From Tipula vernalis (taxonomy: Eukaryota; Arthropoda; Insecta; Diptera; Tipulidae), in contig OY282558.1 in NCBI GenBank assembly GCA_958295665.1, forward strand, positions 309,600,092 through 309,664,091: a stretch of 64,000 nt of DNA, read 5' to 3'. Within the stretch, counting starts at the first letter, position 1, and each line of letters starts with the position of its first letter. This document shows positions 33,873 through 44,269 of the stretch, piece after piece. Below the pieces are notes generated by a model that made no database searches, had not been told where the DNA came from, and saw nothing but the letters and a program-made list of their open reading frames with translations. A program made the position numbers and the translations under genes.

Positions 33873-34567
33873 ATGGTGTCATGTTCGTTGTTCTTGTTAT
33901 CACACGATTCTGAATGAAATTTGCCGTTACAATCGCCTCACCCCAAAAACTGTTTGGTAACTTCGCGTCTATGAGCAAGCAACGAGCCGTTTCGATCAAA
34001 GTGTGATTCTTTCGTTCAGCTTGGACAGTCGGCTGCCGTTAACTGGATCTGAATGCCCTTTGACTTTAAATAGTTTGTTTATTCCTTTGAAGTGTACTCA
34101 CCACCCCGATCCGATCGCTTTATTTTTGGTTTTCGATCGAACTTGTTTTCACACAATGCGACAAACCGCTTCATAGTGTCTTCAATCTCCGATTTGTGTG
34201 CCAACAAAACAACGAATGTAAAACATGAGTAATAGTCAATGAAGGTGACCAAGTAACGTTTTCCACTGGGAGTCGCTGTACGCATAGGTCCGCAAACGTT
34301 CGTATGTATCAAATCCAATACCGTTGATGACTCACTCGCTGATTTCTTTGGAAATGGTGGCCGTGTCATTTTTCCTTTCATGCACACATCACAAACTTCC
34401 TTGATTCCCCTTTCAATAATTTCCAATCCAGTAATTGTACCTTCTAATGCCATTTTCCGAATCGCTATTGGATCACGATGTCCCATTTTGCGATGCCATT
34501 CATGTATGAATTTGTCATTGTGTGCTAACACCGCACAGACTGAATCTGGTTGACGCAACACATACAA
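33772..34567 (-). pseudogene. Copia integrase
   Basis: The zinc module reads HEWHRKMGHRDPIAIRKM and CDVCMKGKMTRPPF. The core follows: LDLIHTNVCGPMRTATPSG (first Asp replaced in context LIHTNV), IDYYSCFTFVVLL, KRSDRGGEYTSKE (Asp), then after a broken patch near 34000-34080, QAERKNHTLIETARCLLID (Glu). In this copy the first catalytic position reads N rather than D (IHTNV for the usual HTDV or SDV), a likely inactivating change. Confidence 0.83.
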
Positions 34568-34588
34568 TTCACCAACTGTGTCATCTAG

Positions 34589-34894
34589 TCAGTTGAATTC
34601 GACTTTAAGACCATTTTTCTCCAAAAATCGGACAGAAAGTACATTCCCAACCAATTTTGGTGCATACAAAACATTGTTTGCTTTTGCTTTACGAATGCAT
34701 CCACTTTCGTCTAAAAATTTTAAATTGCCACTACCAATTCCAAGAATGCTCACTGATTCACCATTTGCCAGCTCGACTGAACTTTTATATGATTCATCAA
34801 ATTCAGTGAAAAAATTTCTATTGCTGACAACATGTTTCGTTGCGCCTGAGTCGATGATCCATCCCTTCTTTTGTTTGTTACCAATCAAAAACAA
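34589..34894 (-). pseudogene. Copia protease
   Basis: WIIDSGATKHVVSNRNFF carries the aspartic protease D-S-G-A motif. Then SVELANGESVSILGIGSGNL and NVLYAPKLVGNVLSVRFLEK follow as in Copia elements. A stop near 34590 separates it from integrase. Confidence 0.85.
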
Positions 34895-34906
34895 AAAATC
34901 CGAATC

Positions 34907-35683
34907 TTAAATCCTATTCAACTTATCAGTCGATTTACTATCAGTGCTCTTTATACCTGTATTACCACTATTCCTATTTGCAAGCCATTCTTTGTACTTT
35001 GGGCAATTTTTCTTTTGATGATTGGGTTTCTTGCAGAAAAAACAAACACCAACCTTTGCTACAGTCTTCATAACTGAATCACTTGAAGTTCCATCTCTTT
35101 GTGCACGCCTCTCGTATTCAGCAAGTGTGATCTCTGTTTCATCACGCGCTCCAAGTCCAGAAATCATTGTATCGTAGCTTTCTGGCAAACTACCGAGTAA
35201 AAATATTTTCGCAAACAAAGTTGCCAATGTTCCTTCACCAAGGTCGCTCAATTTCGAGAATAGATCTTGCATTCGATTTATGTATGCTTTTGCATCACCA
35301 TCACCACCTTCTTCGAGTTTCAATGCACAAATTGATCGCACCAAGTAAGCCTTGTTAGCAAGCATACTCTTCTCATGGTAATTTTTCAACGCGTTCCATG
35401 TTTTCTTCGCTGTATCTGCCATACGAATATGTGCCAATTGATCATCTTCAACAGACAAACCGATTGTGCCTCTCGCCTTATCATCATGTATTTCCCAATC
35501 GTTGATTTCCTTTTTATTGGTTATTTCATTAATGGTAGCATCCATTTTTGCTGCCGGTTTTTCACCAATAATCACCTTTTTCCACAAATTTTGCTTTCGA
35601 AGCAGCAATTCCATTCTGAACTTCCAATTCGCATAATTGCTGTCGTTCAATTTAACAAATTTTGGTTTTACTACGCCCGCCAT
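34907..35683 (-). pseudogene. Copia gag
   Basis: ATG at 35683 opens MAGVVKPKFVKLNDSNYANW, a gag start typical of Copia elements. The UBN2-like body includes WEIHDDKARGTIGLSVEDDQ and AKKTWNALKNYHEKSML. One zinc knuckle, CFFCKKPNHQKKNC, lies near 35040. A stop at 34907-34909 cuts it from the protease, whereas family members are usually one long ORF. The gag reading frame itself is open over 258 codons. Confidence 0.87.
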
Positions 35684-35772
35684 TGTTCCTTATGTAAAAT
35701 TGGTTTCGTTTCCACGTTGTGATTATTACTTTAATTATTTCGTAATTTATTTCTTATTTTCTTTTCACACAC

Positions 35773-35785
35773 TGGGCCCATAACA
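35773..35785 (-). promoter_or_regulatory. Copia primer-binding site (initiator tRNA-Met half-molecule type)
   Basis: The minus strand next to the 5' LTR reads GTTATGGGCCCAG, the internal initiator tRNA-Met primer site known for Drosophila copia. Confidence 0.8.
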
Positions 35786-36034
35786 TGTAGAATGTCTTGA
35801 ATGATATTTACTTGCCACAGATCTAACTACTTATTAATTCCGAAATGTGGAAAACAACTTTATGAAAATAAAATAAACCACGAGGTGGATAAAATATACT
35901 AATAACCTTTTATTCTAATCTTTAGGTTATGAATCACAAAAAAAAAAAGAAAACCCTATAGACGAATTTATGTTAAACGTCAAGTTTTTAAGTCGCCTTC
36001 ATATATTCAATAAGGCTCGTTCATTTATTCAACA
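35786..36034 (-). repeat. Copia 5' LTR (249 bp)
   Basis: Pairs with 31619-31872; flanked on the right by ATTGA. Confidence 0.93.
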
Positions 36035-36317
36035 ATTGAATTCTTGTAACAAATTGCTTGGTAAGCACTAAGCATTAAACGATAAAACGAAATAAAATAT
36101 GTTTTTGTAAACTAACCAAAAATAGTAGTTAAAATATAGTGTTTTGAACTTATGTTATTGTTGCTACAAATGTTGTAAGTTTATATAATTGTAATCATGT
36201 TCAGTCACAAGATTGAACATACTGTGGTGCAGAAGTGTCTCTGGATGCTTGTTGTCGTAATAATTACACCGGTAGTGATTAGTGTACAGGCTAGCATGTA
36301 ATGATGAAGATGGTGTA

Positions 36318-36346
36318 AAGGGTGGTCCATCTAACGTTTGCAATTT
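36318..36346 (+). repeat. Mariner end-like word
   Basis: agggtggtccatctaacgtt plus tgcaattt resembles the end of the mariner relic near 23570 (minus: gggtggtcaatctagcgttt). No transposase follows on either side. Confidence 0.5.
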
Positions 36347-36429
36347 AATTTGGCTCTAAATTCAAAGACGAATGAATATTCGTCTGGTAATTTCGTTTCG
36401 TTTATTTTTTGCAGCATGATGGATTTTTC

Positions 36430-37520
36430 TAGTTCTGCCATCTCCTTCGTAATGTTGTCCGCTGTTTCACCCACTTGAGATTTGTTTTATTTTTTTCATT
36501 GCCTTATTGAAGTTTGATTGACGCGATAATTTAAGAGTTGATCCGGTGTGATTTATCTTCAATAGCCGGTAGATGGAACTCGCCATGTTTTAAAATATAC
36601 TTAAGGGTCTAGCGTTAGGATCCCCGAATTATTTAAAAATTATCGTGCTTAGCTCCCGATTACATATTAAGTTAACGGTTTGAGGTGTGCCCACTGAGAA
36701 TGTCCATTAATTGGTGCCTATCTGAGTCCAGTAGGTTTGTTGATTTGCCATCCTTATTGTATGGTTTGCGAGATTGTCCCTTACGTGCTTCAGTAGATTA
36801 ACTTGGGTGAAATATTTCACAAATATTCAATTTGCTTTAGTTCAATTTGTCTTTGTAGATCACGATATTTAAATGAGCAAAATGTGTAAGTCGATTATCA
36901 GCAGTTCCGTTGTTGGTACTATGACGTGCAGTGGTCCATTCTCTTGTGAGGATATGGGAATTATGTTAAATAATTGAATATTGTTTGCTTGGAAGGAATA
37001 GAATATTGTTTGCTGTAAAATATCGTGTAAATGAGTACAATGATGTTTTTATTGTTTCCCTCAGGAATTTGCCACGTTGCTGGAAAGTACTCGTAAATTC
37101 ATACGATTTCATCTTTCAATGGCTGTGGGGTCAGCAAGGCTGGATGGAAATGGCTACGATAAAATCTAAGGATGACGTCGATAATAATTCTCTGCTTTTC
37201 TACTAACCGCCTCATTGCCCCCATTATTTGAACTATGAAAGTTGTGATAGTCTGCAATATGTTGTAATTATCACTATTTACTGATGTTCTGCTGACTTTT
37301 TTTGTCGAGATACAAGAATTGTTTGGCGATAGCACTGAAATTCTTGTCTTTCAATTCCTTTTCGTATTTGAATATGTTTGTGGTTGCGTCTATGCTGGAT
37401 GTTTGGTTCCTGATGAGTTCTAATAAATATTCTTCTTTACTTTCTGCCTTAGTTTTCAAGCTGTAGTTCTGTGGAGGTGGTTATTGATACGTTAGATATC
37501 GTTTGTGCCCGGTTGAACCA
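36430..37520 (-). pseudogene. Envelope-like remnant of a BEL/Pao-type element
   Basis: The minus strand carries SKEEYLLELIRNQTSSIDAT and NIFKYEKELKDKNFSAIAKQ, then IVQIMGAMRRLVEKQRIIID and SHFHPALLTPQPLKDEIV. A helical segment followed by HPALLTP resembles the ectodomain of baculovirus-F-like envelope remnants found in roo-type and errantivirus-type insect retroelements. Many stops break it, and no fusion peptide, cleavage site or membrane anchor is readable. It lies downstream, in minus orientation, of the BEL pieces at 41.1-42.3 kb, with a Gypsy element between. The family call is inference. Confidence 0.4.
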
Positions 37521-37599
37521 CTCTTCCACTTTCCGTACGCATGCATTTGGGGCACGTGCTGAGCTCGATATTATAAACTCGGAGATTTATGTTGCTACT

Positions 37600-37870
37600 C
37601 TCACACTAATAATAAATACGATGGTTTATATTTACGTTACAATACTTATAACGATTGAAAATTCACTTTATTAAAATGTTTAATTTTACAGAAATAAATT
37701 ATAAAATTAGAACACATAAAAATGCGGTGTTACTTGTTCGCCATCTTATTAACATTTTTTTATTCAGGGGTCGAGTTAGTGAGTACCATTTTGGCGACGT
37801 CAATTTATTCGCCCAGTGAACCGCAAGTTATATGGGGGAGCGTACCGTGGGCGTTATTGGTGCCGCCACA
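37600..37870 (-). repeat. Gypsy 3' LTR
   Basis: Nearly identical to 40727-40995, with about eight small differences, so the insertion is fairly recent. Confidence 0.9.
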
Positions 37871-37999
37871 CTATCCTACCCCCAGTGAATGCAGTGAACG
37901 ATAGAAAGCTATCGGAAGCGAGCTGGCTTGTTGATGTTGCGACCCCCTCTTGATTTAGGCGGCTCAGTGAGATTATTATGGAAAGTTAATCTTTTCTGA

Positions 38000-38930
38000 G
38001 CTGGTTTGTTTACTTCTCCGGTATGTGTAGGGCTCGCCGTAGAGTTTGGTTTGGTTGGTATTTCGATCGATTCATCTGCTGGTTGATCAAGTTGTGGTGC
38101 TTCGATGAAACAGGGTTTAAGCCGATTTATTGAAACCGTTGATTCCTTTAATTAGTAGCGTGAAATATTTTTCGTTGCGTTTGATTACCGAGTATGGTCC
38201 CTCGTATGGAGGTTGTAATGATTGATGAACCGCGTCAGTTCGGACCAAAACGAATTCGTTCATGTTGGTAGTTCTTTGAATGCGAAGATTTGTTCTTTCG
38301 AATGTCGTGAAGTCGACGAAGGTTGAATGTCTTTGAATTGGTTGCGCAACTGTATGACGAATTCGGACTGATGGATATTTTTGCTGGGTTGAATGAAATC
38401 CGCTGGTAGTCGTATATGTTCTCCATAAACGAGTTCAGCTGACGTACTTTGGAAATCGTCTCGGAACGACGTTCTCAGACCGAGTAGTATTAGCGGTAAC
38501 GACTTTGTCCATTGTTTTTCACCGACGCACATTATTGCGGCTTTAAAACTTCGGTGCCATCGTTCTAACATCCCGTTGCAAGCTGGATTGTAAGCGGTGG
38601 CTCGCTTGCGTAGGAATCCAAGTGATTTTGAGAGTTCGTCGAATAACGTTACTTCGAATTGTGCGCCTCTATCGGTTACGATGCTAGTTGGTACCCCGAA
38701 TCGACTGATCCATGCTTTGATCAACGCATCAGCTATGGTTTCAGCTTTAAGATTCGGGATTGGAGTGGCTTCTGGCCAGCGTGTATAGCGGTCGATCATT
38801 GTTAAACAATATAAGTTGCCTTCGGACGGTTGTAAAAGTCCGACGATGTCGATGTGAAGTTCATCGAATCGTTTGCTGGTCAGTTCATAAGTTCCAGTCT
38901 TACTTTTGACGTGCTTTGTTATTTTGCACT
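38000..38930 (-). pseudogene. Gypsy integrase and pol tail
   Basis: Zinc-module residues SHPDIRATARQIQKKLVCPV and SWVKHCARC read across a frame shift near 39000-38930. The core has LHIDIVGLLQPSEGNLYCL (Asp), MIDRYTRWPEATPIP, IVTDRGAQFEVTLF (Asp) and TAYNPACNGMLERWHRSFK (Glu). The segment AELVYGEHIRLPADF matches the end of chromovirus-free Gypsy integrases. The D-D-E triad appears complete; one shift near 38260 breaks the C-terminus. Confidence 0.87.
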
Positions 38931-39051
38931 TTTAGCAACGTGCACAGTGTTTGACCCAAGAGCGTATTTCTTGCTTATAGACTGGGCACACAAGTTTTTT
39001 TTGGATTTGTCTCGCTGTGGCGCGGATATCGGGGTGAGAGGCGTTGGGGAA

Positions 39052-39746
39052 TTATTCGTAAATTTGTCGTCGAAATGCCTTAAGAATAAATGGGCGTTGT
39101 GTACTAGTTGATGTGTCGCATAGAATTTCTTTATTGGTTCCAAAAACTGGGAATTTTTCGAATGTCAATGACTCGTTTGTTTGTACCAGTTTTGCGAGTT
39201 CTAGATCTTTAGACTGTTCATCAGCAATTAATGCATAGTCGATTGTACTTCCTATGTTCACTTGATCGATCCGGGAAAGTGTATCCGCGACGAAGTATAC
39301 TGTGCTATATAATCCAGGTGACGGCGTTGTCTAGATGAGGCTTTATCGAGTTTTTGGTGTAATACGTATGTCAATGGTTTGTGGTCAGAAAATAGGGTAA
39401 ATTTTCGACCTTCAACAAAATTTTTAAAGTGTTTGATAGCCGAGTAAGCGGCTAAAAGCTCCCGGTCATATGTGCTGTAACGGGTTTCGGTATTGCTTAA
39501 TTTTCGGGAATAAAAGAAAAGTGGTTGCCACCCTTTTTGTGAATATTGCTGTAGTACCGCTCCTACTGCTGTATTTGATGCGTCGACAAAAATAGCGAAT
39601 TTGGCGTTTGGAATGGGATATGCCAGTTGAGCACAGTTTGCAAGCTTCGCCTTGCATGTTTCGAACGCTTCGGTGGATTCGTCGGTCCAGTTTATTGGTG
39701 ATTTATCCTTCTTCTTGCGTCCTCTTATGAATTCATATAATATCGC
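39052..39746 (-). pseudogene. Gypsy RNase H and linker
   Basis: After a stop at about 39748, the same frame continues openly: INWTDESTEAFETCKAKL, KFAIFVDASNTAVGAVLQQY (Asp), FFYSRKLSNTETRYSTYDRE (Glu), TLFSDHKPLTYVL (Asp) and RQRRHLDYIAQYT. A frame shift follows, then ADTLSRIDQVNIGSTIDYAL. Apart from the one stop and one shift, the domain is well preserved. Confidence 0.85.
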
Positions 39747-40726
39747 CTAGTCGTGTGCTGCCTTTGGTAGAAAAATTCGGTAATAATTTACCATTCCCAA
39801 AAATCGAAGAATGCCATCAGTCGTAGTTGGTCGAGGAAAATTTTGGATTACTTCTACTCTATGCTTATCCGGTCCCATGCCGTTTGTGGTGATGTGAAAT
39901 CCGAGAAAAGATATTTCGTTCTTTGCGAATTCGCACTTGTTAAGGTTAATTACCAATCCCGCGTCACTTAGACGTTGTAAGATCATACGCACGTGTTTGA
40001 GGTGTTCCTCCGTGTTTCGTGATGCGATCTGCAGATCGTCGATGTACGGAAACACGAATGGCAAGTCTCGAAATATTGAGTGTACCAATCGTTGAAACGT
40101 TTGAGCCGCGTTACGTAACCCAAATGTCATTCGGGGAAACTCAAACAATCCAAAAGGAGTGATGATCGCCGTTTTTTCGATGTCTCGTTCATCGATAGGT
40201 ACCTGGTGGTAGGCTCGGATGAGGTCGATTTTTGAGAACACTGTACATGACTCGAGTTGGTTTGTGAAATCGGTTACGAAGGGAATCGGGTAACGGTCGG
40301 GTTTTGTTATCGCATTTAAGGCTCTATAGTCGCCGCATAATCGCCAGTTACCGTCTTTCTTTCGTGTTATAAGTAATGGGTTCGCCCAATTGCTCTTGGA
40401 GGGTCGGCATACCCCTTGCGCTAACCACGTTTCGATTTCGTCTTTGGCGATTTTGGTTTTGTCGGCATTTAAACGACGTATCTTTGCGTGGCACGGTTGA
40501 CCAGATGTCTCAATACAATGAGTGACGTTGTGCTTTATTGTGTTTAGATTTGTAGACGCGTGGGTTGCTGTTTTGAATTCGCGTAGTAATCCCAGTATTT
40601 CGAGTGTCAATGCGCCGGATTTTATGGTCGTAATGCCGTAAGACGGGATTTGAATTGCTTTCCCTTTGATATCGAGTTTTGTGATAGGGTCGATGAGTTT
40701 CTTATTCTTGATTTCGACTAATAGAC
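39747..40726 (-). pseudogene. Gypsy protease end and reverse transcriptase
   Basis: The frame opens right at the LTR border with LLVEIKNKKLIDPITKLDIK, the second half of a protease; the D-S-G is absent. Reverse transcriptase follows: WANPLLITRKKDGNWRLCGD, FSKIDLIRAYHQVPIDERDI (motif A), TFGLRNAAQTFQRLVHSIF, and motif C as VFPYIDDLQIASRN. Then EISFLGFHITTNGMGPD. It runs without a stop until TAG after AAHD near 39748. The catalytic aspartates are intact. Confidence 0.9.
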
Positions 40727-40995
40727 CTCACACTAATAATAAATACGATGGTTTATATTTACGTTACAATACTTATAACGATTGAAAATTCACTTTATTA
40801 AAATGTTTAATTTACAGAAATAAATTATAAAATTAGAACACATAAAAATGCGGTGTTACTTGTTCGCCATCTTATTAACCTTTTTTTATTCAGGGTCGAG
40901 TTAGTGAGTACCATTTTGGCGATGTCAATTTATTCGCCCAGTGAACCGCGGGTTATATGGGGGAGCGTACCGTGGACGTTATTGGTGCCGCCACA
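40727..40995 (-). repeat. Gypsy 5' LTR, inner end clipped
   Basis: Matches 37600-37870; its left border runs straight into protease codons, without a primer site. Confidence 0.9.
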
Positions 40996-40999
40996 GTTC

Positions 41000-42262
41000 T
41001 ATGTGGAAGTCATCTCTTTGATTCATGATACCAAATGCATCACTGAGTATTTATACTACTGTGTTCCCAATGTCCCGCTTTCTTTCTTCTGTGCTTGTAT
41101 TCATTCAGTTGTTGTATCAGAAAATCACACAATTTTAATCGGTTCTCTTCTCCCTTTGACAGTCCTGATATAAATGCTTGATACAGTGTTCTAAAGATCT
41201 GATGTCTTCCCAATATACCGTTAAATTATAATTTATGATGATTTGCCACTGTAATGACATTAAATTGACAGTTCTGGGAGAGTTGAGGCGAAATTGATCC
41301 ACCTCGGAATTTTTATCTTCTCTAGCTTTGGAAGAGAAACTTAATATTGTTGGCATTTGTTTTCGATACCTTCTGGCAGTTTTTCATCCCAAGGTTTGCA
41401 TTAAGATTTTGGCTTGTATCAGGGTTGGTCATAGCCACCCTAATAGATTCGTTGACCAGTGAAACGATCTTAGACGGCTTGGTGTTTGATGTCCCTTGGG
41501 CGATTGGTTCTCCTTGATTTCCTTTTACAACCTGGTTAATCAAAATACTTGGATAGTAATCGGCACCCAATAAGATGTTGGTTGGTTAAAATTCAGATCG
41601 GCCCACATTGAGTTATTTAAATGATTCTACTTTCTATGACACTGTGAGGATACCTAGATTTTTGATGACATGTATGATTTCGGTTAATAAGTCATGTAAC
41701 GACCATATTACTGCTGCTGATTCGGAGTGTATAACTGGGAAGCTCAGAATCGCATTAACATGATTGGATCTTGGGTTGCCTCCAAGTGGCTTATTAATTT
41801 GTCCGCAATTCCGAGTACCGTGGTTTTCAATTGGTGCATCTTGACGGTGTCACTTACATATACCGCCATTTTCATGAATAATCCTTCTAAATAAATTATG
41901 GAAGGGGATTACCAAGGAAGTACGGAATTACAATCCTTCTTAGTTTGATCTCGTATTTTGGTATATTTAGCACCCTGGTGATTCTGGATCTCAACGTCTC
42001 AAATTTGTTGACGAAAAGCGAAAATTAGTCTTCTCTGAATTAGAGCATCGTAGCCTCTTCTTCAGGAGTGGCATCCACTAATATTTCTTCATGAAGCTAC
42101 CCAATTTGTGCCAACCTAACATCGAGTTGATGTAGCTTATATTGGAGCTGATCGTTGATGTCCTCAGCTTCTAATAGATGTTTCGCATCGTCCATTAGTC
42201 TATAACACAAACGCATTTTCCCGTCTTGTGTCTTGAATTTCCATGTTTGTATAGCCGAATTG
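41000..42262 (-). mobile_element. BEL/Pao-type retroelement relic interrupted by the Gypsy element
   Basis: On the minus strand, gag-like sequence (42250-41890: AKHLLEAEDINDQLQYKLHQ, LHEEILVDATPEEEATML, FVNKFETLRSRITR) is followed by the protease word GADYYPSILINQVVKGNQGE and PIAQGTS (41575-41480), and LPKLEKIKIPRWINF near 41330, which resembles the reverse transcriptase/RNase H border of BEL elements. Most of pol is deleted and stops abound. Downstream lies the Gypsy insertion and then the envelope-like piece. A TGTTGAATATAG word at 42276 may mark the inner LTR edge, but no second copy was found. Confidence 0.6.
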
Positions 42263-42269
42263 CCAACAT

Positions 42270-42780
42270 TGCTATTGTTGAATATAGTTAGTTTCCGTTA
42301 AGTGATATTTAAATTTAATTCGTGCCCAAGGACCGGTTTCAAGCCGTCAATTTATTTTCAACAGCTGCTCATCGGGCGACGCTGTACTTATAATTATATG
42401 TTAGATGTGAAGTTGTCCTAGGATTTCAACACAGTAAATAATAAATCTTGAATCAGACAACTCTAATAAAATTCAAGCCAACTATGTGAAGTTAGCCCAG
42501 CCCAGGATTTTATTAAATTTAGATTAAATACAGAAATTACATTGTATCCACATAAATCCCCATTAAAAATGTATTAAATTTAAATCATCAGTGATATTTT
42601 TATGAAACAAGCTGAATAAAATATAAAGTAATTTTAAGATTTTGACTAGGACCTAAAACCATTTCATGGAAAAGCGTTATACACTTTGAAAATTTTTCAT
42701 TTAGTTTCTTTTTGCTTATTCAACCTTCGCAGCGGATTTTAGTTGTTTTAGGAAACTATCAATAAGCACATTGCAGTTTT
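42270..42780. other. Possible BEL LTR and AT-rich stretch
   Basis: Begins TGTTGAATATAGTTAG and contains tttcaacaca near 42430, which could be LTR ends; the match is weak. Nothing else recognised. Confidence 0.3.
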
Positions 42781-43505
42781 CACATTTATCTTCACTGTAG
42801 TCCCACGTCTAATTTTCACAGGGTACTTTTTTAAATCCCTCCCTCTCTCATTCTTAATAACAAGATCACATCGTAAAATTTTTGTAATAACCGGACATAC
42901 CAAATTGTTGTTTTGAATTTTTGATGAATTACGTGATTAACACATTCATTATGTGTTCGGGCCTTTCCAGCTAATATAGATTTTTTGGACGCAGCTCTGC
43001 AAATTTAGAGAATATCCAATCTTTTGAGTTGAATTTATTCAAAAAAATGTGATGTGCCTCAGATAAAACAAGTAGTTTCGTTTTGCACAAAACAAGTAGT
43101 TTCTGCTTTTGAATCCGCTCTCCATTAGCATCACGAACACTTATGCAATCATTTGTTCCAGGAAGCTGTCGGCTCAACTAAGGTAACTGTTTCTGAAGAA
43201 ATTCCCGACTTCTTTTTTCTTGACGAAGTCTTGGGAAAGATGCCGTATGCTGTGTCCTTGTTTTGTTGCTTGGTACTTAACCCTAATTCTGGATATTGAC
43301 CAATGCTCAGGTTTTATAGAGAGCAGGAACACGAATTTTCCTCGTTTTTAAAAGCTTCCACGATATTGTTGAGATGATCCCCTTCGCCATTAAAATTGGC
43401 CTGATTTTTATGGATCTGAGTTATTATGAGAATCGGAACGCCCAAAACATTTTCACAAGTGAGTTTAATCATTTTCTCCAGTTTCTTAAAAGGATTACAG
43501 CATTG
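42780..43505 (-). pseudogene. Relic of an unclassified ORF with SKFAELRPK motif
   Basis: The minus strand reads CSLKPEHWSISRIRVKYQAT, SRKKKSGISSETVTLVE, LPGTNDCISVRDANGERIQK, LSEAHHIFLNKFNSKDW, IFSKFAELRPKNLY and ENCNVLIDSFLKQLK in shifting frames. The words PG..DCISV and SKF.ELRPK recall a repeated uncharacterised protein family seen scattered in insect and cnidarian genomes, probably carried by a DNA transposon. I cannot name the family or its function. Stops show decay. Confidence 0.4.
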
Positions 43506-43509
43506 CACT

Positions 43510-44138
43510 GAACCGCTAAGACCTTACAATAATAAACTTGCAAAAAAGATACTTTATATTTCGATTTTAAGTGTTAACTAAAGATTGTTGATAATATTCC
43601 AAATTTAGGGTAGTGGTAAAATAATTGGGCAGCTCATTTTTAAATTACGTGGTACCAATCAATAATACAAGATAATAAAAGAATAATGCGAAAGCATAAA
43701 ATAAAATCAAACAAATTGAAAATCAACTTGAAAATGGTGGGACAGACCACCGAAAAGTCGGAGTAAAGCTTTGCCAAAACATATTTACTATTTATTATTT
43801 ATGTTACACAAAAATGAAATTCCATCAGAATCCAGGGGTTGTTTTACGATAAAATCATACAGATAAATGATTACATATCACAAAATAATATCGAATGATA
43901 CATGTAAATAGCTCCCACAAATTCTGCGTATTTATTCAGGAGCTGATAATGAATTTTATTACGGATTATACATGAACCATAACACTAAGAAGCCTGTCCG
44001 CTTCCACATTCTAATCATCAGTTCATCTGTTGAAATGATTGTAAACGAATTCATATAAATTAAGCTGACTTGACATTTTCCGGTCTGAATGACGTTACTT
44101 TGAGTGGACGTTGAGTGACGTTACTTTGTAATTTTTGT
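43510..44138. other. Non-coding stretch
   Basis: AT-rich; no gene or repeat recognised. Confidence 0.35.
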
Positions 44139-44266
44139 GTATTCTTGAAATTCACCCGAAAAAAGTCACCATGGATTTTGTAGTGAAATACGTCATTTCG
44201 GTCGAAAATTTAAATTGTTTTATACTAAAGTCGACGGCGACTTTTTTTGGTGAATTTCAAGAATAC
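44139..44266. mobile_element. 128-bp hairpin element (MITE-like)
   Basis: Arms of 28-29 bp: GTATTCTTGAAATTCACC at the left and its complement at the right, extended by CGAAAAAAGTC against GACTTTTTTTGG. The loop is about 70 bp. No clear target duplication. No coding capacity. Confidence 0.72.
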
Positions 44267-44269
44267 GGA

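Larger units (their letters stand above)
31619..36034 (-). mobile_element. Ty1/Copia retrotransposon, full length, inactive
   Basis: LTRs at 31619-31872 and 35786-36034 (about 250 bp, TGTAGAAT...TTCAACA) bound gag, protease, integrase, reverse transcriptase and RNase H in Copia order on the minus strand. ATTGA flanks both ends (31614-31618 and 36035-36039), a perfect 5-bp duplication. The primer site beside the 5' LTR reads TTATGGGCCCAG on the minus strand, the internal initiator tRNA-Met half-molecule site known from Drosophila copia. A GA-rich polypurine tract (gtcaaacgaggaggag) precedes the 3' LTR. Several stops and frameshifts break the single polyprotein. Confidence 0.95.
37600..40995 (-). 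mobile_element. Ty3/Gypsy element with LTRs, gag deleted
   Basis: Direct repeats of about 270 bp (37600-37870 and 40727-40995) act as LTRs; on the minus strand they start TGTGGCGGCACCAATAACG. A polypurine tract (CACTGGGGGTAGGATAG, minus) precedes the 3' LTR. Protease end, reverse transcriptase, RNase H and integrase lie between. The 5' LTR joins directly to the middle of the protease coding frame, so gag, primer site and half the protease are gone. The left LTR may extend to 37593 (TGCTACTC), seven bases not present in the right one. I see no clear target duplication. Confidence 0.86.
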
